From an uncultured Bacilli bacterium (GTDB taxonomy: Bacteria; Bacillota_I; Bacilli_A; RF39; UBA660): 12,983 nt of DNA. The notes beneath the pieces were generated by a model. It did no database searches. It was not told where the DNA came from and saw only the letters and a program-made list of their open reading frames with translations. The DNA lies in contig CAKOMC010000043.1 of the NCBI GenBank assembly GCA_934096535.1, forward strand, positions 1-12,983, written 5' to 3'. Position 1 is the first letter of the stretch. Each line of letters opens with the position of its first letter. This document shows positions 6,263-12,983 of this stretch, in pieces. The translations under genes and the position numbers were made by a program.

Positions 6263-7479
6263 CCTAAAATTCGAGCTAATTTTTTTATAATGCCATCTTG
6301 TTCTTTTTTTATCTCTTCATGATACTCGCATGTCTCACATTTTACTCTTTTACCAACATGTCTCTTAATCAAACCATATCTTTCTAAGATATTAACAATT
6401 TTCTTATTTAAGTTATCATCCGAATTATTTAGAAAACCATCATCATGATCTAACTTATTTAAATAATCCAATACTTCTTTTCCAGAAATATCAGGGTGAA
6501 CATTTACAAATAAGCAAGTATTAGCAACTCTACCTAAGGCATCAACAGTTGTAAAACCTGATTCTAATAAAATCTTACTAATTGGTACTTGATTTACTGT
6601 CGCATTATTATAATAAGTTTCAATATCGTTTTTCTTTTTATCCAACTCTGTTAAGATTTTTTTAAGGTCAGAAGACTCTACTCTATCTAAAGTTGTGCTT
6701 TTCAAAAACTCATAATTATTTTTTATTTTTACCCCAACTTCTTCTGGGAAACTCTGTAAAATTGAGTAAGCATTTAGGCAATTATCAACATGATTATTGG
6801 CGCTAGGATCATAATATTGACCATAAAGCAAATAATAATTTTTCAAAACCTCTTTTTCTTTATCATCTAAAGTTTGTAAATCTTCTTTAAAATTTCCTGA
6901 TTTTTTCTCTATATAAGGATAATCATCAATTACACCATATCCTCTTAATAGCTGAATAATATAATGTGATAGAAGAACATTTCTCTTTCCCTTAATCGTA
7001 ACTATTATATCTTCTTTTTCTGATTTTGGTTTCATTTCTTGTTCTAAAAATTCTTCTAACTCTTTTTTAGTCTTACGAGTTCCCATACTAAATAAACAAG
7101 CTTTTGCAAACAACGCATAATCTTCAGCCGAAATAATGCCTTGATCACTGGATAAATCAATATCAGGATTAGTACAAGCCACTGTTATAGGCATAAAATA
7201 ATCAACTGAAATGCTTTTATTAAATTTTTTTACTTCCTCGTAAGACTTTTTTAATTCATTAAGTTCTTTTTTTAATGTATCTGAAAACACTCCTTCAGCT
7301 TTAAATTCAAAATCATTTACTGCCTCTACTTTTGCCCCAACACTACTGGGTACTGTCTGCAAAATACAATACATATTTTGAAATCCTTGAATACTAGCTA
7401 AATCTAGAACATTAAAGTCACTCCCATAAAACGCTTTATATAAAATAAGTAATTCTTTTTCTCTTTTTGTTAATTCCAT
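6250..7479 (-). CDS. Unknown protein built from two diverged repeats
   Basis: I do not recognise this 409-residue protein as a known family. It contains an internal duplication. Residues about 3-184 and 204-371 align in order: 'LTKREKELLILYKAFYG' with 'LDDKEKEVLKNYYLLYG', 'YCILQTVPSSVGAKVE' with 'YSILQSFPEEVGVKIK', 'CLFSMGTRKTKKELEEFL' with 'CLFVNVHPDISGKEVLDYL', and 'IIQLLRGYGVI' with 'IVNILERYGLI'. Both halves look helical. The C-terminus adds a short 'CETC' (381-384) pair and a basic helix; one CxxC alone is too little to claim a zinc site. There is no signal peptide or membrane segment. The ATG at 7479 has a strong GAGAGGTGA ribosome binding site at about 5 nt. The gene lies 46 nt downstream of the paralogous pair, with its own TATAAT box between. 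Confidence 0.85.
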   Translation of the reverse strand: MELTKREKELLILYKAFYGSDFNVLDLASIQGFQNMYCILQTVPSSVGAKVEAVNDFEFKAEGVFSDTLKKELNELKKSYEEVKKFNKSISVDYFMPITVACTNPDIDLSSDQGIISAEDYALFAKACLFSMGTRKTKKELEEFLEQEMKPKSEKEDIIVTIKGKRNVLLSHYIIQLLRGYGVIDDYPYIEKKSGNFKEDLQTLDDKEKEVLKNYYLLYGQYYDPSANNHVDNCLNAYSILQSFPEEVGVKIKNNYEFLKSTTLDRVESSDLKKILTELDKKKNDIETYYNNATVNQVPISKILLESGFTTVDALGRVANTCLFVNVHPDISGKEVLDYLNKLDHDDGFLNNSDDNLNKKIVNILERYGLIKRHVGKRVKCETCEYHEEIKKEQDGIIKKLARILGGQK

Positions 7480-7499
7480 CTAAATCACCTCTCGTATAA

Positions 7500-7529
7500 A
7501 TTATATTAGCACACATTTTTTAATATCAC
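7500..7529 (-). promoter_or_regulatory. Candidate promoter of the 6250-7479 gene
   Basis: A perfect -10 TATAAT (7500-7505) has a -35 GTGATA (7524-7529; 4 of 6) at 18 nt, overlapping the stop codon of the upstream gene. The transcript would begin near 7493, almost at the ribosome binding site, giving a leader of about 14 nt. The gene may also be read through from the upstream operon, since no terminator hairpin is seen in the gap. Confidence 0.5.
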
Positions 7530-8725
7530 GCAATTTTTTTAAACTTTTTGCCACTTTTTTCAAAATTTACATTAATTTTACCATCTCTTATTAATCTAAT
7601 GGCTTTATTATGGTTCTTAGCTAAATGATAATTACTTACTAAACTATCAATCATAAAGTAATCAAAATCTTCTTTAGTATAACCATATCCTTCCCCAATT
7701 TCAGGAACTAAGTAAAAATTCTTTCTAATATCTTCTAAAGACACTTGTTTTAAAGTATCGGCATTTTCTACTAAGTAAGTCCACATTTCTTGATATTTAA
7801 TATCAATACTACCTAAATAAGCCCCTATTAAATCATTATTCTCTTTTAAAGAAGCCATCATAAGAGCATTTTGCATTTGTTTTTCTAAACTACTTCTGGC
7901 ATTAAGACTATAATTATTTCTTTTAAGTAACTCGAAAAAAGTTCTAGGAGCACATAAATGTTTAACAACTCCCCCTTTAATATAATATTCTAATTCCTTC
8001 GTCTCAGTATACATTAAAGTAGTTCCCTTTTTATACTCTTTCTCTGTTTTTAATAATTTCGTTAATTCATCTCTATATTTGGTCTCATAATTACTAAAGA
8101 ACTCTTGCCAACTATCCATATTTTTAAAGGCAATCCGGTTAGCCAACACTGCTAATCCTTCTCTAATGGTAGGACTAGTAATTAATCCCTTTACCATAAA
8201 CTTACTAAGATAGCCAGCATTAGTTATAATTTGTAAATAAGTACTATTTACAATATTTAAATTATCTTTAGGAAGATAATAATCTTCTAATAAACCACAA
8301 AACAATTTTTGAAATTCATAAGAATTATCCAAACCTTCAATATTTACAACATTTTTCATTTTATTAAAGTCTTCATTATTTTCCGTATCTTTCATAATTT
8401 TTATAACAATAGCATTACTTAAAGGATTAGTTAATTCTAAAAAACCTAGAAAATAGGAAAGATTAATATTCTCAACTTTTTTGGTATTTATATGACTAAC
8501 CTTATTTTTTAAATCTTTTAAATCTCTAATAAAACCGTTAAATACTACTATCGCCATATTTTTAAGTTGAGTATCATCAGGATCTTTTTCTTCTTTTAAA
8601 TCCTTGTTTATATAATCTCCTAATTTTAAATCATTTACGATCATTTCATAAACTTTAATAGTTCTTTCAATACTATTTTTAAAATCTTCTATTGCTTCCT
8701 TTGGTATTATATATTTTGTTTTCAT
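7526..8725 (-). CDS. Unknown protein, paralogue 2 of a tandem pair
   Basis: This 399-residue protein of unknown function is paralogous to the upstream gene (8727-9860). Shared parts are the N-terminal 'YIIPKEAIEDF' and a C-terminal block: 'YYIKGGVVKHLCAP...FFELLKRNNYSLNAR' (about 247-277), 'IDIKYQEMWTYLVEN' (307-321) and 'FYLVPEIGEGYGYTKEDFDYFM' (337-358). The middle is helical and has diverged. No signal peptide, membrane helix, nucleotide-binding loop or known catalytic motif is visible, and the conserved His-Leu-Cys and Gly-Tyr-Gly-Tyr-Thr segments are the best candidates for functional residues. The ATG at 8725 starts one base after the upstream stop, and its ribosome binding site (AGAAGG, 7 nt away) lies in the last codons of that gene, so the two are probably translated as a coupled pair. 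It ends in TGA. Its tail is basic (KKFKKIA). Confidence 0.85.
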   Translation of the reverse strand: MKTKYIIPKEAIEDFKNSIERTIKVYEMIVNDLKLGDYINKDLKEEKDPDDTQLKNMAIVVFNGFIRDLKDLKNKVSHINTKKVENINLSYFLGFLELTNPLSNAIVIKIMKDTENNEDFNKMKNVVNIEGLDNSYEFQKLFCGLLEDYYLPKDNLNIVNSTYLQIITNAGYLSKFMVKGLITSPTIREGLAVLANRIAFKNMDSWQEFFSNYETKYRDELTKLLKTEKEYKKGTTLMYTETKELEYYIKGGVVKHLCAPRTFFELLKRNNYSLNARSSLEKQMQNALMMASLKENNDLIGAYLGSIDIKYQEMWTYLVENADTLKQVSLEDIRKNFYLVPEIGEGYGYTKEDFDYFMIDSLVSNYHLAKNHNKAIRLIRDGKINVNFEKSGKKFKKIA

Positions 8726-8726
8726 T

Positions 8727-9860
8727 TTATAACCTTCTTTCTAAAGATTTATCCGTTTTGGGACCATCCATTCTTGCATAGACAATATCAAGTTCCATAA
8801 GCATAAACTCATTTATATCATCATTGGTATATCCATAACCATCATCAATTCCCGAAACCATATAAAAATATTTATAAAATTCTTTTAAAATATCATAAGA
8901 ATAATATTTTTCATTTTGCCGAATATAACTCCATTTTATTTTATATTTAACATCTATTTTGGCTAAAGTATCTGCAACTAAATTTTCTCTAGCCATAACT
9001 CCTTCTTCTTTAGAAGGCATACTTATATCCATTATCATTTTCTTTAGCATCGTATATCTTGCTTTATCACTATAACCATTTTTTATTAATAAATCATTAA
9101 ACATTTTAGGTTCACACAAGTGGATAACTTTACCACTATTCATATAATACTTTACTTCATTATTTTCAGTAAATACCGGAGCTTTACTTGTTACATATTC
9201 GTTTTTCTTTTTATTAATCTCAGTATATAGGGCATAGCTTGTTGGTAGACTACTTAAACTATTTTTCATAAATTCTACTTGTTTATTCAACTCTTTAGAG
9301 TAATCTACATCTTTAGTCAAATATTTAATTACTTGATAACCATTTTGTAAATACTTTGTATAAGCTTTTATAAATTCATCAGTATTTTTTACTTTATCAT
9401 CTTTACTATTTGCTTTTATCTGATATCCTTCTATTAAAGAAGCCATTTTCTTTTCTAAAGTTTCATTATATCTATTACTACTAAATCTAGCATTACTTTT
9501 AATGACATCTAGTATAATCATGGCAACAAAATCATTTTGAGTACCAAGACATGCTACAATAACATCAAAGAAGGGAATATACTCTTTAAATTCTTTTTGG
9601 TTATAAGAACTAATCAATTTATCAATCGCTAATTCTAATTTATCAATTATCTTTAAAACTAAATTACACAAGTCAAATTCTAATTTTATTTCTTGTTCTT
9701 CTTCTTTACTCTTTATTTTCTGATCACTTATTAAGAAACGGGTACTAACACTTTCTTTTTCTTTAGTTGTCTCTATTTTTATTACTTCTAAAGTTCTTTT
9801 AGTATCTTTTAAAACATCTATAAAACTTCTTATTGTACTTTTAGGTATTTTATATTCCAT
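8727..9860 (-). CDS. Unknown protein, paralogue 1 of a tandem pair
   Basis: This 377-residue protein of unknown function is the first gene of the unit. It begins 'MEYKIPKSTIRSF', like its paralogue, and repeats the C-terminal block: 'YYMNSGKVIHLCEP...FNDLLIKNGYSDKAR' (about 238-268), 'IDVKYKIKWSYIRQN' (302-316) and 'FYMVSGIDDGYGYTNDDINEFM' (332-353). Conserved between the two are YY-x4-V-x-HLC-x-P, LL-x2-N-x-YS-x2-AR, ID-x-KY and GYGYT-x2-D. The N-terminal two-thirds is charged and helical. No export signal is seen, so a cytoplasmic location is likely. The ATG at 9860 follows AAAAGAGAGTAATA, a moderate ribosome binding site. A strong promoter and a foldable leader of about 105 nt lie upstream. 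I cannot assign a biochemical role. Confidence 0.85.
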   Translation of the reverse strand: MEYKIPKSTIRSFIDVLKDTKRTLEVIKIETTKEKESVSTRFLISDQKIKSKEEEQEIKLEFDLCNLVLKIIDKLELAIDKLISSYNQKEFKEYIPFFDVIVACLGTQNDFVAMIILDVIKSNARFSSNRYNETLEKKMASLIEGYQIKANSKDDKVKNTDEFIKAYTKYLQNGYQVIKYLTKDVDYSKELNKQVEFMKNSLSSLPTSYALYTEINKKKNEYVTSKAPVFTENNEVKYYMNSGKVIHLCEPKMFNDLLIKNGYSDKARYTMLKKMIMDISMPSKEEGVMARENLVADTLAKIDVKYKIKWSYIRQNEKYYSYDILKEFYKYFYMVSGIDDGYGYTNDDINEFMLMELDIVYARMDGPKTDKSLERRL

Positions 9861-9879
9861 TATTACTCTCTTTTCTTAT

Positions 9880-9885
9880 ATTATA
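9880..9885 (-). promoter_or_regulatory. Possible secondary -10 near the 9860 start
   Basis: A TATAAT at 9880-9885 lies 20 nt upstream of the ATG, at the distance used by other genes here. No acceptable -35 is found 16-18 nt before it, so it may be chance in AT-rich DNA. The main promoter is more likely the one at 9972-9999. Confidence 0.2.
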
Positions 9886-9914
9886 TATTTATAAACAATA
9901 TTTTTAATCACTTT

Positions 9915-9968
9915 AATTCCCATAAAAAGGTCTACCAAAACTACTAGGAGTAAACATTTATAGGGATT
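9915..9968 (-). promoter_or_regulatory. Foldable 5' leader of the paralogue operon
   Basis: The leader RNA can form an outer stem pairing AAUCCCUAUAAA (9968-9957) with UUUUUAUGGGAAUU (9928-9915), with two single-base bulges. An inner 6-bp stem pairs GUUUAC (9955-9950) with GUAGAC (9935-9930) and leaves a 14-nt loop. The inner hairpin is followed by CCUUUUU, so it could also act as a weak terminator when the outer stem is open. I match it to no known riboswitch or leader class. The stretch also holds a 14-codon ORF. Confidence 0.4.
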
Positions 9969-9971
9969 TTT

Positions 9972-9999
9972 ATTCTATCATTTCTTACTTAATTGTCAA
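9972..9999 (-). promoter_or_regulatory. Strong promoter of the paralogue operon
   Basis: The minus strand has a perfect -35 TTGACA (9994-9999), a 16-nt spacer and an extended -10 TGATAGAAT (TAGAAT at 9972-9977). The predicted start is near 9965, leaving about 105 nt of leader before the ATG at 9860. It lies immediately after the terminator of the glycine-rich gene, so this is a transcription-unit boundary. Confidence 0.8.
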
Positions 10000-10011
10000 T
10001 AATTTTCCATC

Positions 10012-10036
10012 AAAAAAAGTGTGATTTTACACACTT
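10012..10036 (-). terminator. Intrinsic terminator of the glycine-rich protein gene
   Basis: Fifteen bases past the stop, a perfect 7-bp stem AAGUGUG (10036-10030) / CACACUU (10023-10017) with a 6-nt loop runs into a U-run of seven (10012-10018). This ends the surface-protein unit. Confidence 0.85.
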
Positions 10037-10051
10037 AACTATTAGGTCTTA

Positions 10052-11431
10052 TTAATCTATACTTACTAGGGTTATTCTAGCATAGCCATTTCCTTTTTTA
10101 GCACAATAACTAGTCGGAGTTTCTTCACTACAAGTAGTTGATATTGTCTTAGTGCTTTCTTCACTTGATTCTTCACAGTTATAACAATACATGACTTTAT
10201 TAGTTAAAAGAGGATTGCCTATATAACTAGAACCACCGCCACTACCAGAAACAGACGAATTACCGCCATAATATCCACCACCACCGCCGGAAATACCGGA
10301 CTGCCCTAACCCAAAAGCAAAACCACTCAATGATGTAGCGCCACTTCCCACATGATTATCCGTGCACAGATTGGTACTATTCATCGCCTTATCGCCCCCA
10401 GAAGATCCACCTGCCCCACAATTAAAACGATAGTTAGCTATAGTTGCCCCGCCGCCACCACCGGAAACCAATACAATTTTATCCTTATTAGAAGATAAAT
10501 TTTCCAGTAAACCAGAATTCAAAGAAATATGAGTAGCACCACCACCTGCCCCACATACTCGATACATTATTTCATCATTATAATAACCAACTAAAGTTCT
10601 GCATGATCCACCCCCGTTATAACTAGGTTCTACTGAACAAGCATTATTAAAATCAGTTGTTTTACAATAATTCCCACCTTGTCCAACATTGATATAAACC
10701 TTAGTATCTTTTGTTATAAATAATAAACCTGCTGAATATCCACCGTTCCCACCTTTGAATTTATCATTAAAAGAACCACCCTGTGCTCCCCATGTTTCTA
10801 ATTTATAAGTTCCAGAAACTGGAGCAATAAAAGTTTGCTCTCCACCTGTATAATCGAAATTAAATACAGTATCACCAGTATAATTTATCGGTTTACCTAC
10901 TACTACTATTTTCGATTTAAAAGATTTAACCTCATTATTTAAATCTTCTAAAGTGGTATTATAATCTATCCATAGTCTTAAAGAATAATCTTTGCTTTCC
11001 TTAGATTTTAAGATACCTGTAGTTAATTTTCTACTTTCTATACTACTAGTATTTACTTTATCGGTATTATCATAACTGCTAAGTAAATTTATATTACCTT
11101 CAAACATAACATCAATAAACTTACTAGTTAAGGTACTATTATTTAATACTTCTAAATTAACAGAATACTCGGTAGTAATATCACAAGTATTAGTAATGGC
11201 AAAAGTATATGGTGTTAAACTTTTACCCTTATCATTACTTATCGGGTAAGCATTTTCTAAAGAAATATTATTCTCTTTATTAGTTACAGATAAATCAAAA
11301 CACTCCGTATAAGCGGTATTATTAGTATTCTGTGATACACTAACATTCCACATCGAATAAGATACTCCTATTCCTAGTAATATTATTAATACTAAAGATA
11401 TACTTAAAAATATTATATTTTTCTTTGTCAT
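10052..11431 (-). CDS. Secreted or anchored TasA-like plus glycine-rich domain protein
   Basis: This 459-residue protein has an N-terminal hydrophobic segment (about 5-25, 'IIFLSISLVLIILLGIGVSYS') that serves as signal peptide or anchor. Residues about 26-180 resemble the TasA/CalY (camelysin) style of SipW-dependent exported proteins: 'YSMWNVSVSQN', 'CFDLSV', 'AYPISNDKGKSLTPYTFAITNTC', with C44 and C83 possibly forming a disulfide. From about 192 a glycine-rich domain starts with the typical 'FDYTGGEQTFIAPVSGTYK' and 'LETWGAQGG', continues with long GGGGG runs and several cysteines (256, 265, 277, 293, 338, 356), and ends near 'GNGYARITLVS'. It resembles the Gly-rich (ALK/LTK-like) domain seen in many gut Firmicutes proteins. 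A matrix or cell-surface role is inferred. The ATG at 11431 has AAAGGAG 11 nt upstream. The GC-richer Gly codons contrast with its neighbours. Confidence 0.88.
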   Translation of the reverse strand: MTKKNIIFLSISLVLIILLGIGVSYSMWNVSVSQNTNNTAYTECFDLSVTNKENNISLENAYPISNDKGKSLTPYTFAITNTCDITTEYSVNLEVLNNSTLTSKFIDVMFEGNINLLSSYDNTDKVNTSSIESRKLTTGILKSKESKDYSLRLWIDYNTTLEDLNNEVKSFKSKIVVVGKPINYTGDTVFNFDYTGGEQTFIAPVSGTYKLETWGAQGGSFNDKFKGGNGGYSAGLLFITKDTKVYINVGQGGNYCKTTDFNNACSVEPSYNGGGSCRTLVGYYNDEIMYRVCGAGGGATHISLNSGLLENLSSNKDKIVLVSGGGGGATIANYRFNCGAGGSSGGDKAMNSTNLCTDNHVGSGATSLSGFAFGLGQSGISGGGGGYYGGNSSVSGSGGGSSYIGNPLLTNKVMYCYNCEESSEESTKTISTTCSEETPTSYCAKKGNGYARITLVSID

Positions 11432-11465
11432 TTGTATTATTACTCCTTTATATTCATTAAAAAAT

Positions 11466-11538
11466 AATTGGGGCCATTTTTGATAAGAGAACTATAAATA
11501 AACCATATTAAAATATTTATATTTTTAAGGCCCCAGTT
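11466..11538 (-). terminator. Long-loop inverted repeat, probable terminator/attenuator
   Basis: Two 10-base arms, AATTGGGGCC (11466-11475) and GGCCCCAGTT (11529-11538), are complementary except for one position (a wobble on the plus strand, a C-A mismatch on the minus strand) and enclose 53 AT-rich bases. The loop can itself form an AAAATA/UAUUUU hairpin. On the minus strand it begins two bases after the stop of the 11541 gene and is followed by UUAUUUUUU, as expected of a terminator. The G/C-only core (GGGGCC) is striking in this AT-rich DNA. It may reduce rather than block transcription into the 10052 gene, which has no clear promoter. Confidence 0.5.
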
Positions 11539-11540
11539 AC

Positions 11541-12983
11541 TTAATTGTTTGTATCTACTACAAACGGGTCATTTGCAGTACCTATTCCTCCCGTTATTTT
11601 AACATCTGCTTTTAAATTTATGACAGGCCTTATTCCATAGTCCCTTGTAACATAATTCAGATATCTAAGATAGCCATCTGCATATTGATTCCAAGTTTTT
11701 GCATAGCCAAAATTTTTGTCAAAAAAAGCAGGTGTCATTGTCCAATAAAACTGACTAGAATATACATATGATAATTTATTAATATGATTATAATCCATGC
11801 CAGCAAATACTAATTCATCATATGTAATTAAACCTATTGGATAAGCTAATGCTTTATTGCCAGTATTTGAATCAACAGTAGTATAAAGATCACGCTCAAT
11901 ATTTGGACAAGTAAATGTTGCCAAATTATCTTTATACCTTTGGTGAGCTCCAAAATAACTAAATACATTATTACTAACTCCATCGCCACCATTAAGACTT
12001 TTATCACCACAAAAACCAGCATTACTAGAAATATAATTTTTATATCCATTATTTATTATGTTTTCCACATACCACTTATCAACATTTTCTTTTATGGTAG
12101 ATGAATTTATATTTGCATGTACTTCATCAAAGGTTGAAGCATCAGGATTTCCATACATATACCCAACATAAGCAGGATCGTCATTTTTTATATTAAAAGA
12201 TGAATTTCCAATGTTTTGCTTGCTTCCGGTAGCATTCTTTTCTGTCCCATTATACATAAGTCTTATGGAACCATCTCCATTTATTCTTACTATTTGCCAA
12301 TAGAAACCAGCAAAATAAACATTATTATTTTTGACATTACCTCTATAATAATAAGTTGTTCCATAATTATCTGTTTCTTGATACAATCCTTTATCAGATT
12401 TATCTGTTTCTAATTCTGTTCCTAATAGCTCTGTAGCATTTAATTTATAATTAGTACTGTCATAGTTCGTGTTGTTCCACTTTGTTTTCCCTTGAGTTTT
12501 TGACGCACCTAGAATTTGATAAATTTTTAAATCTTCAATAGTATTGCTTGTCATTAGCTTATTTAAATCCTTGTTATAGTAAGTGCTTTCTGAATGAAAA
12601 TAATAATTATTCGTATTTTCATAAGATAGTTCTGTTGGATCAACAACCACTGGATTTAATAAGATATATTTACCAGTAGCCTCATTAAATTCATAAGAGT
12701 TATAAAACTTTAATTTAGTATCATTCTGTGTTAAATTATTAGTTTGATTGTCAATTTTTATTGAGGAAGAAGCTATTTTTAAAGAATTCAAAGAAACATT
12801 TTCCCCGGTTTTTTCCACCCACTTAATGGCTGGTGCAGTATTTGATAAATCTACTTCTTGTTTACTAGCAATCTTAGTCTTGGCTATTTCTGGAGTAGTT
12901 TGATATTCATTAGCAAGTATCGCATCATGTAGGGTATCATAACCTGCCGATACCGGATCATACTTACCAGGTTCAGAATTAAT
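11541..12983 (-). CDS. Surface-type protein of unknown function, 5' end outside window
   Basis: The reading frame is open from the stop at 11541 to the window edge, so the gene is 5'-truncated; 480 residues are visible. The Met at 12818 is internal: the 55 codons before it read as protein in the same style ('DTLHDAILANEYQTTPE', 'VDLSNTAPAIKW'), and no ribosome binding site precedes it. Following segments are 'YNSYEFNEATGKYILLNP', 'TTYYYRGNVKNNNVYFAGF' joined to 'YWQIVRINGDGSIRLMYNG', and a C-terminal 'YSSQFYWTMTPAFF...GIRPVINLKADV' ending 'GTANDPFVVDTNN'. This pattern, rich in Asn, Tyr and Thr, is shared by large exported proteins of uncultured gut Firmicutes, often with a prepilin-like N-terminus; that end is not visible here. 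The C-terminal part recalls DUF6273-like '(G)(I/V)RP(A/V)' segments. Cell-surface location is inferred. Confidence 0.85.
   Translation of the reverse strand: MNSEPGKYDPVSAGYDTLHDAILANEYQTTPEIAKTKIASKQEVDLSNTAPAIKWVEKTGENVSLNSLKIASSSIKIDNQTNNLTQNDTKLKFYNSYEFNEATGKYILLNPVVVDPTELSYENTNNYYFHSESTYYNKDLNKLMTSNTIEDLKIYQILGASKTQGKTKWNNTNYDSTNYKLNATELLGTELETDKSDKGLYQETDNYGTTYYYRGNVKNNNVYFAGFYWQIVRINGDGSIRLMYNGTEKNATGSKQNIGNSSFNIKNDDPAYVGYMYGNPDASTFDEVHANINSSTIKENVDKWYVENIINNGYKNYISSNAGFCGDKSLNGGDGVSNNVFSYFGAHQRYKDNLATFTCPNIERDLYTTVDSNTGNKALAYPIGLITYDELVFAGMDYNHINKLSYVYSSQFYWTMTPAFFDKNFGYAKTWNQYADGYLRYLNYVTRDYGIRPVINLKADVKITGGIGTANDPFVVDTNN

Noticed and set aside
11846..12049. Second minus-strand frame with a hydrophobic 67-residue product
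   Set aside because: It overlaps the long surface-protein frame in another phase. The hydrophobicity comes from AT-rich codons read out of frame.
12216..12413. Plus-strand 65-codon ORF inside the right-edge gene
   Set aside because: It is antisense to a long intact frame and has no start signal of its own.

Overview
The window comes from a very AT-rich bacterium with Firmicutes-type signals: TTGACA/TATAAT promoters, AGGAGG-like ribosome binding sites, hairpin-plus-U-run terminators, a T-box riboswitch on valS and a leader-controlled rplS. Tryptophan is encoded by TGG and at least one gene (stop at 7526) ends in TGA, so UGA is a stop codon, unlike in Mycoplasma. The short zinc-domain ProRS and the glycine-rich and 'FAGFYWQIVRINGDGSIRL'-type surface proteins suggest an uncultured gut member of the Bacilli/Mollicutes-related lineages (RF39-like). 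This placement is inferred from protein style, not from a marker-gene comparison.

Layout. All genes but one are on the minus strand, so the right side is upstream. From right to left: (i) 12983-11541, a surface-type protein whose 5' part lies outside the window; (ii) 11431-10052, a membrane-anchored or secreted protein joining a TasA/CalY-like N-terminus to a glycine-rich domain, followed by a clear terminator; (iii) a strong promoter and a foldable leader (9999-9861) driving two tandem paralogous genes of unknown function (9860-8727 and 8725-7526, 1-nt gap); (iv) 7479-6250, an unknown protein made of two diverged copies of one ~170-180-residue unit, with its own promoter; (v) a T-box and valS (6262-3469); (vi) an intergenic stretch with three imperfect 23-bp tandem repeats (3391-3459); (vii) proS (3250-1835) with a terminator; (viii) a lone plus-strand gene (1288-1776) with HEPN-like sequence features, convergent with proS; (ix) rplS (988-647) with promoter, candidate L19 leader and terminator; (x) a small coiled-coil protein (562-56).

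How the parts relate. rplS, proS and valS are core translation genes. valS is controlled by uncharged tRNA-Val through the T-box, and rplS is probably autoregulated through its leader. The two right-hand genes look like cell-surface products. The three-gene block 9860-6250 is the least explained part: the proteins have no signal peptide or recognised domain, two share a conserved C-terminal block, and the first is preceded by an unusually long structured leader although several neighbouring genes have predicted leaders of only about 15-20 nt. No mobile-element gene, CRISPR array, tRNA or rRNA was seen. No gene-free stretch exceeds 300 bases.
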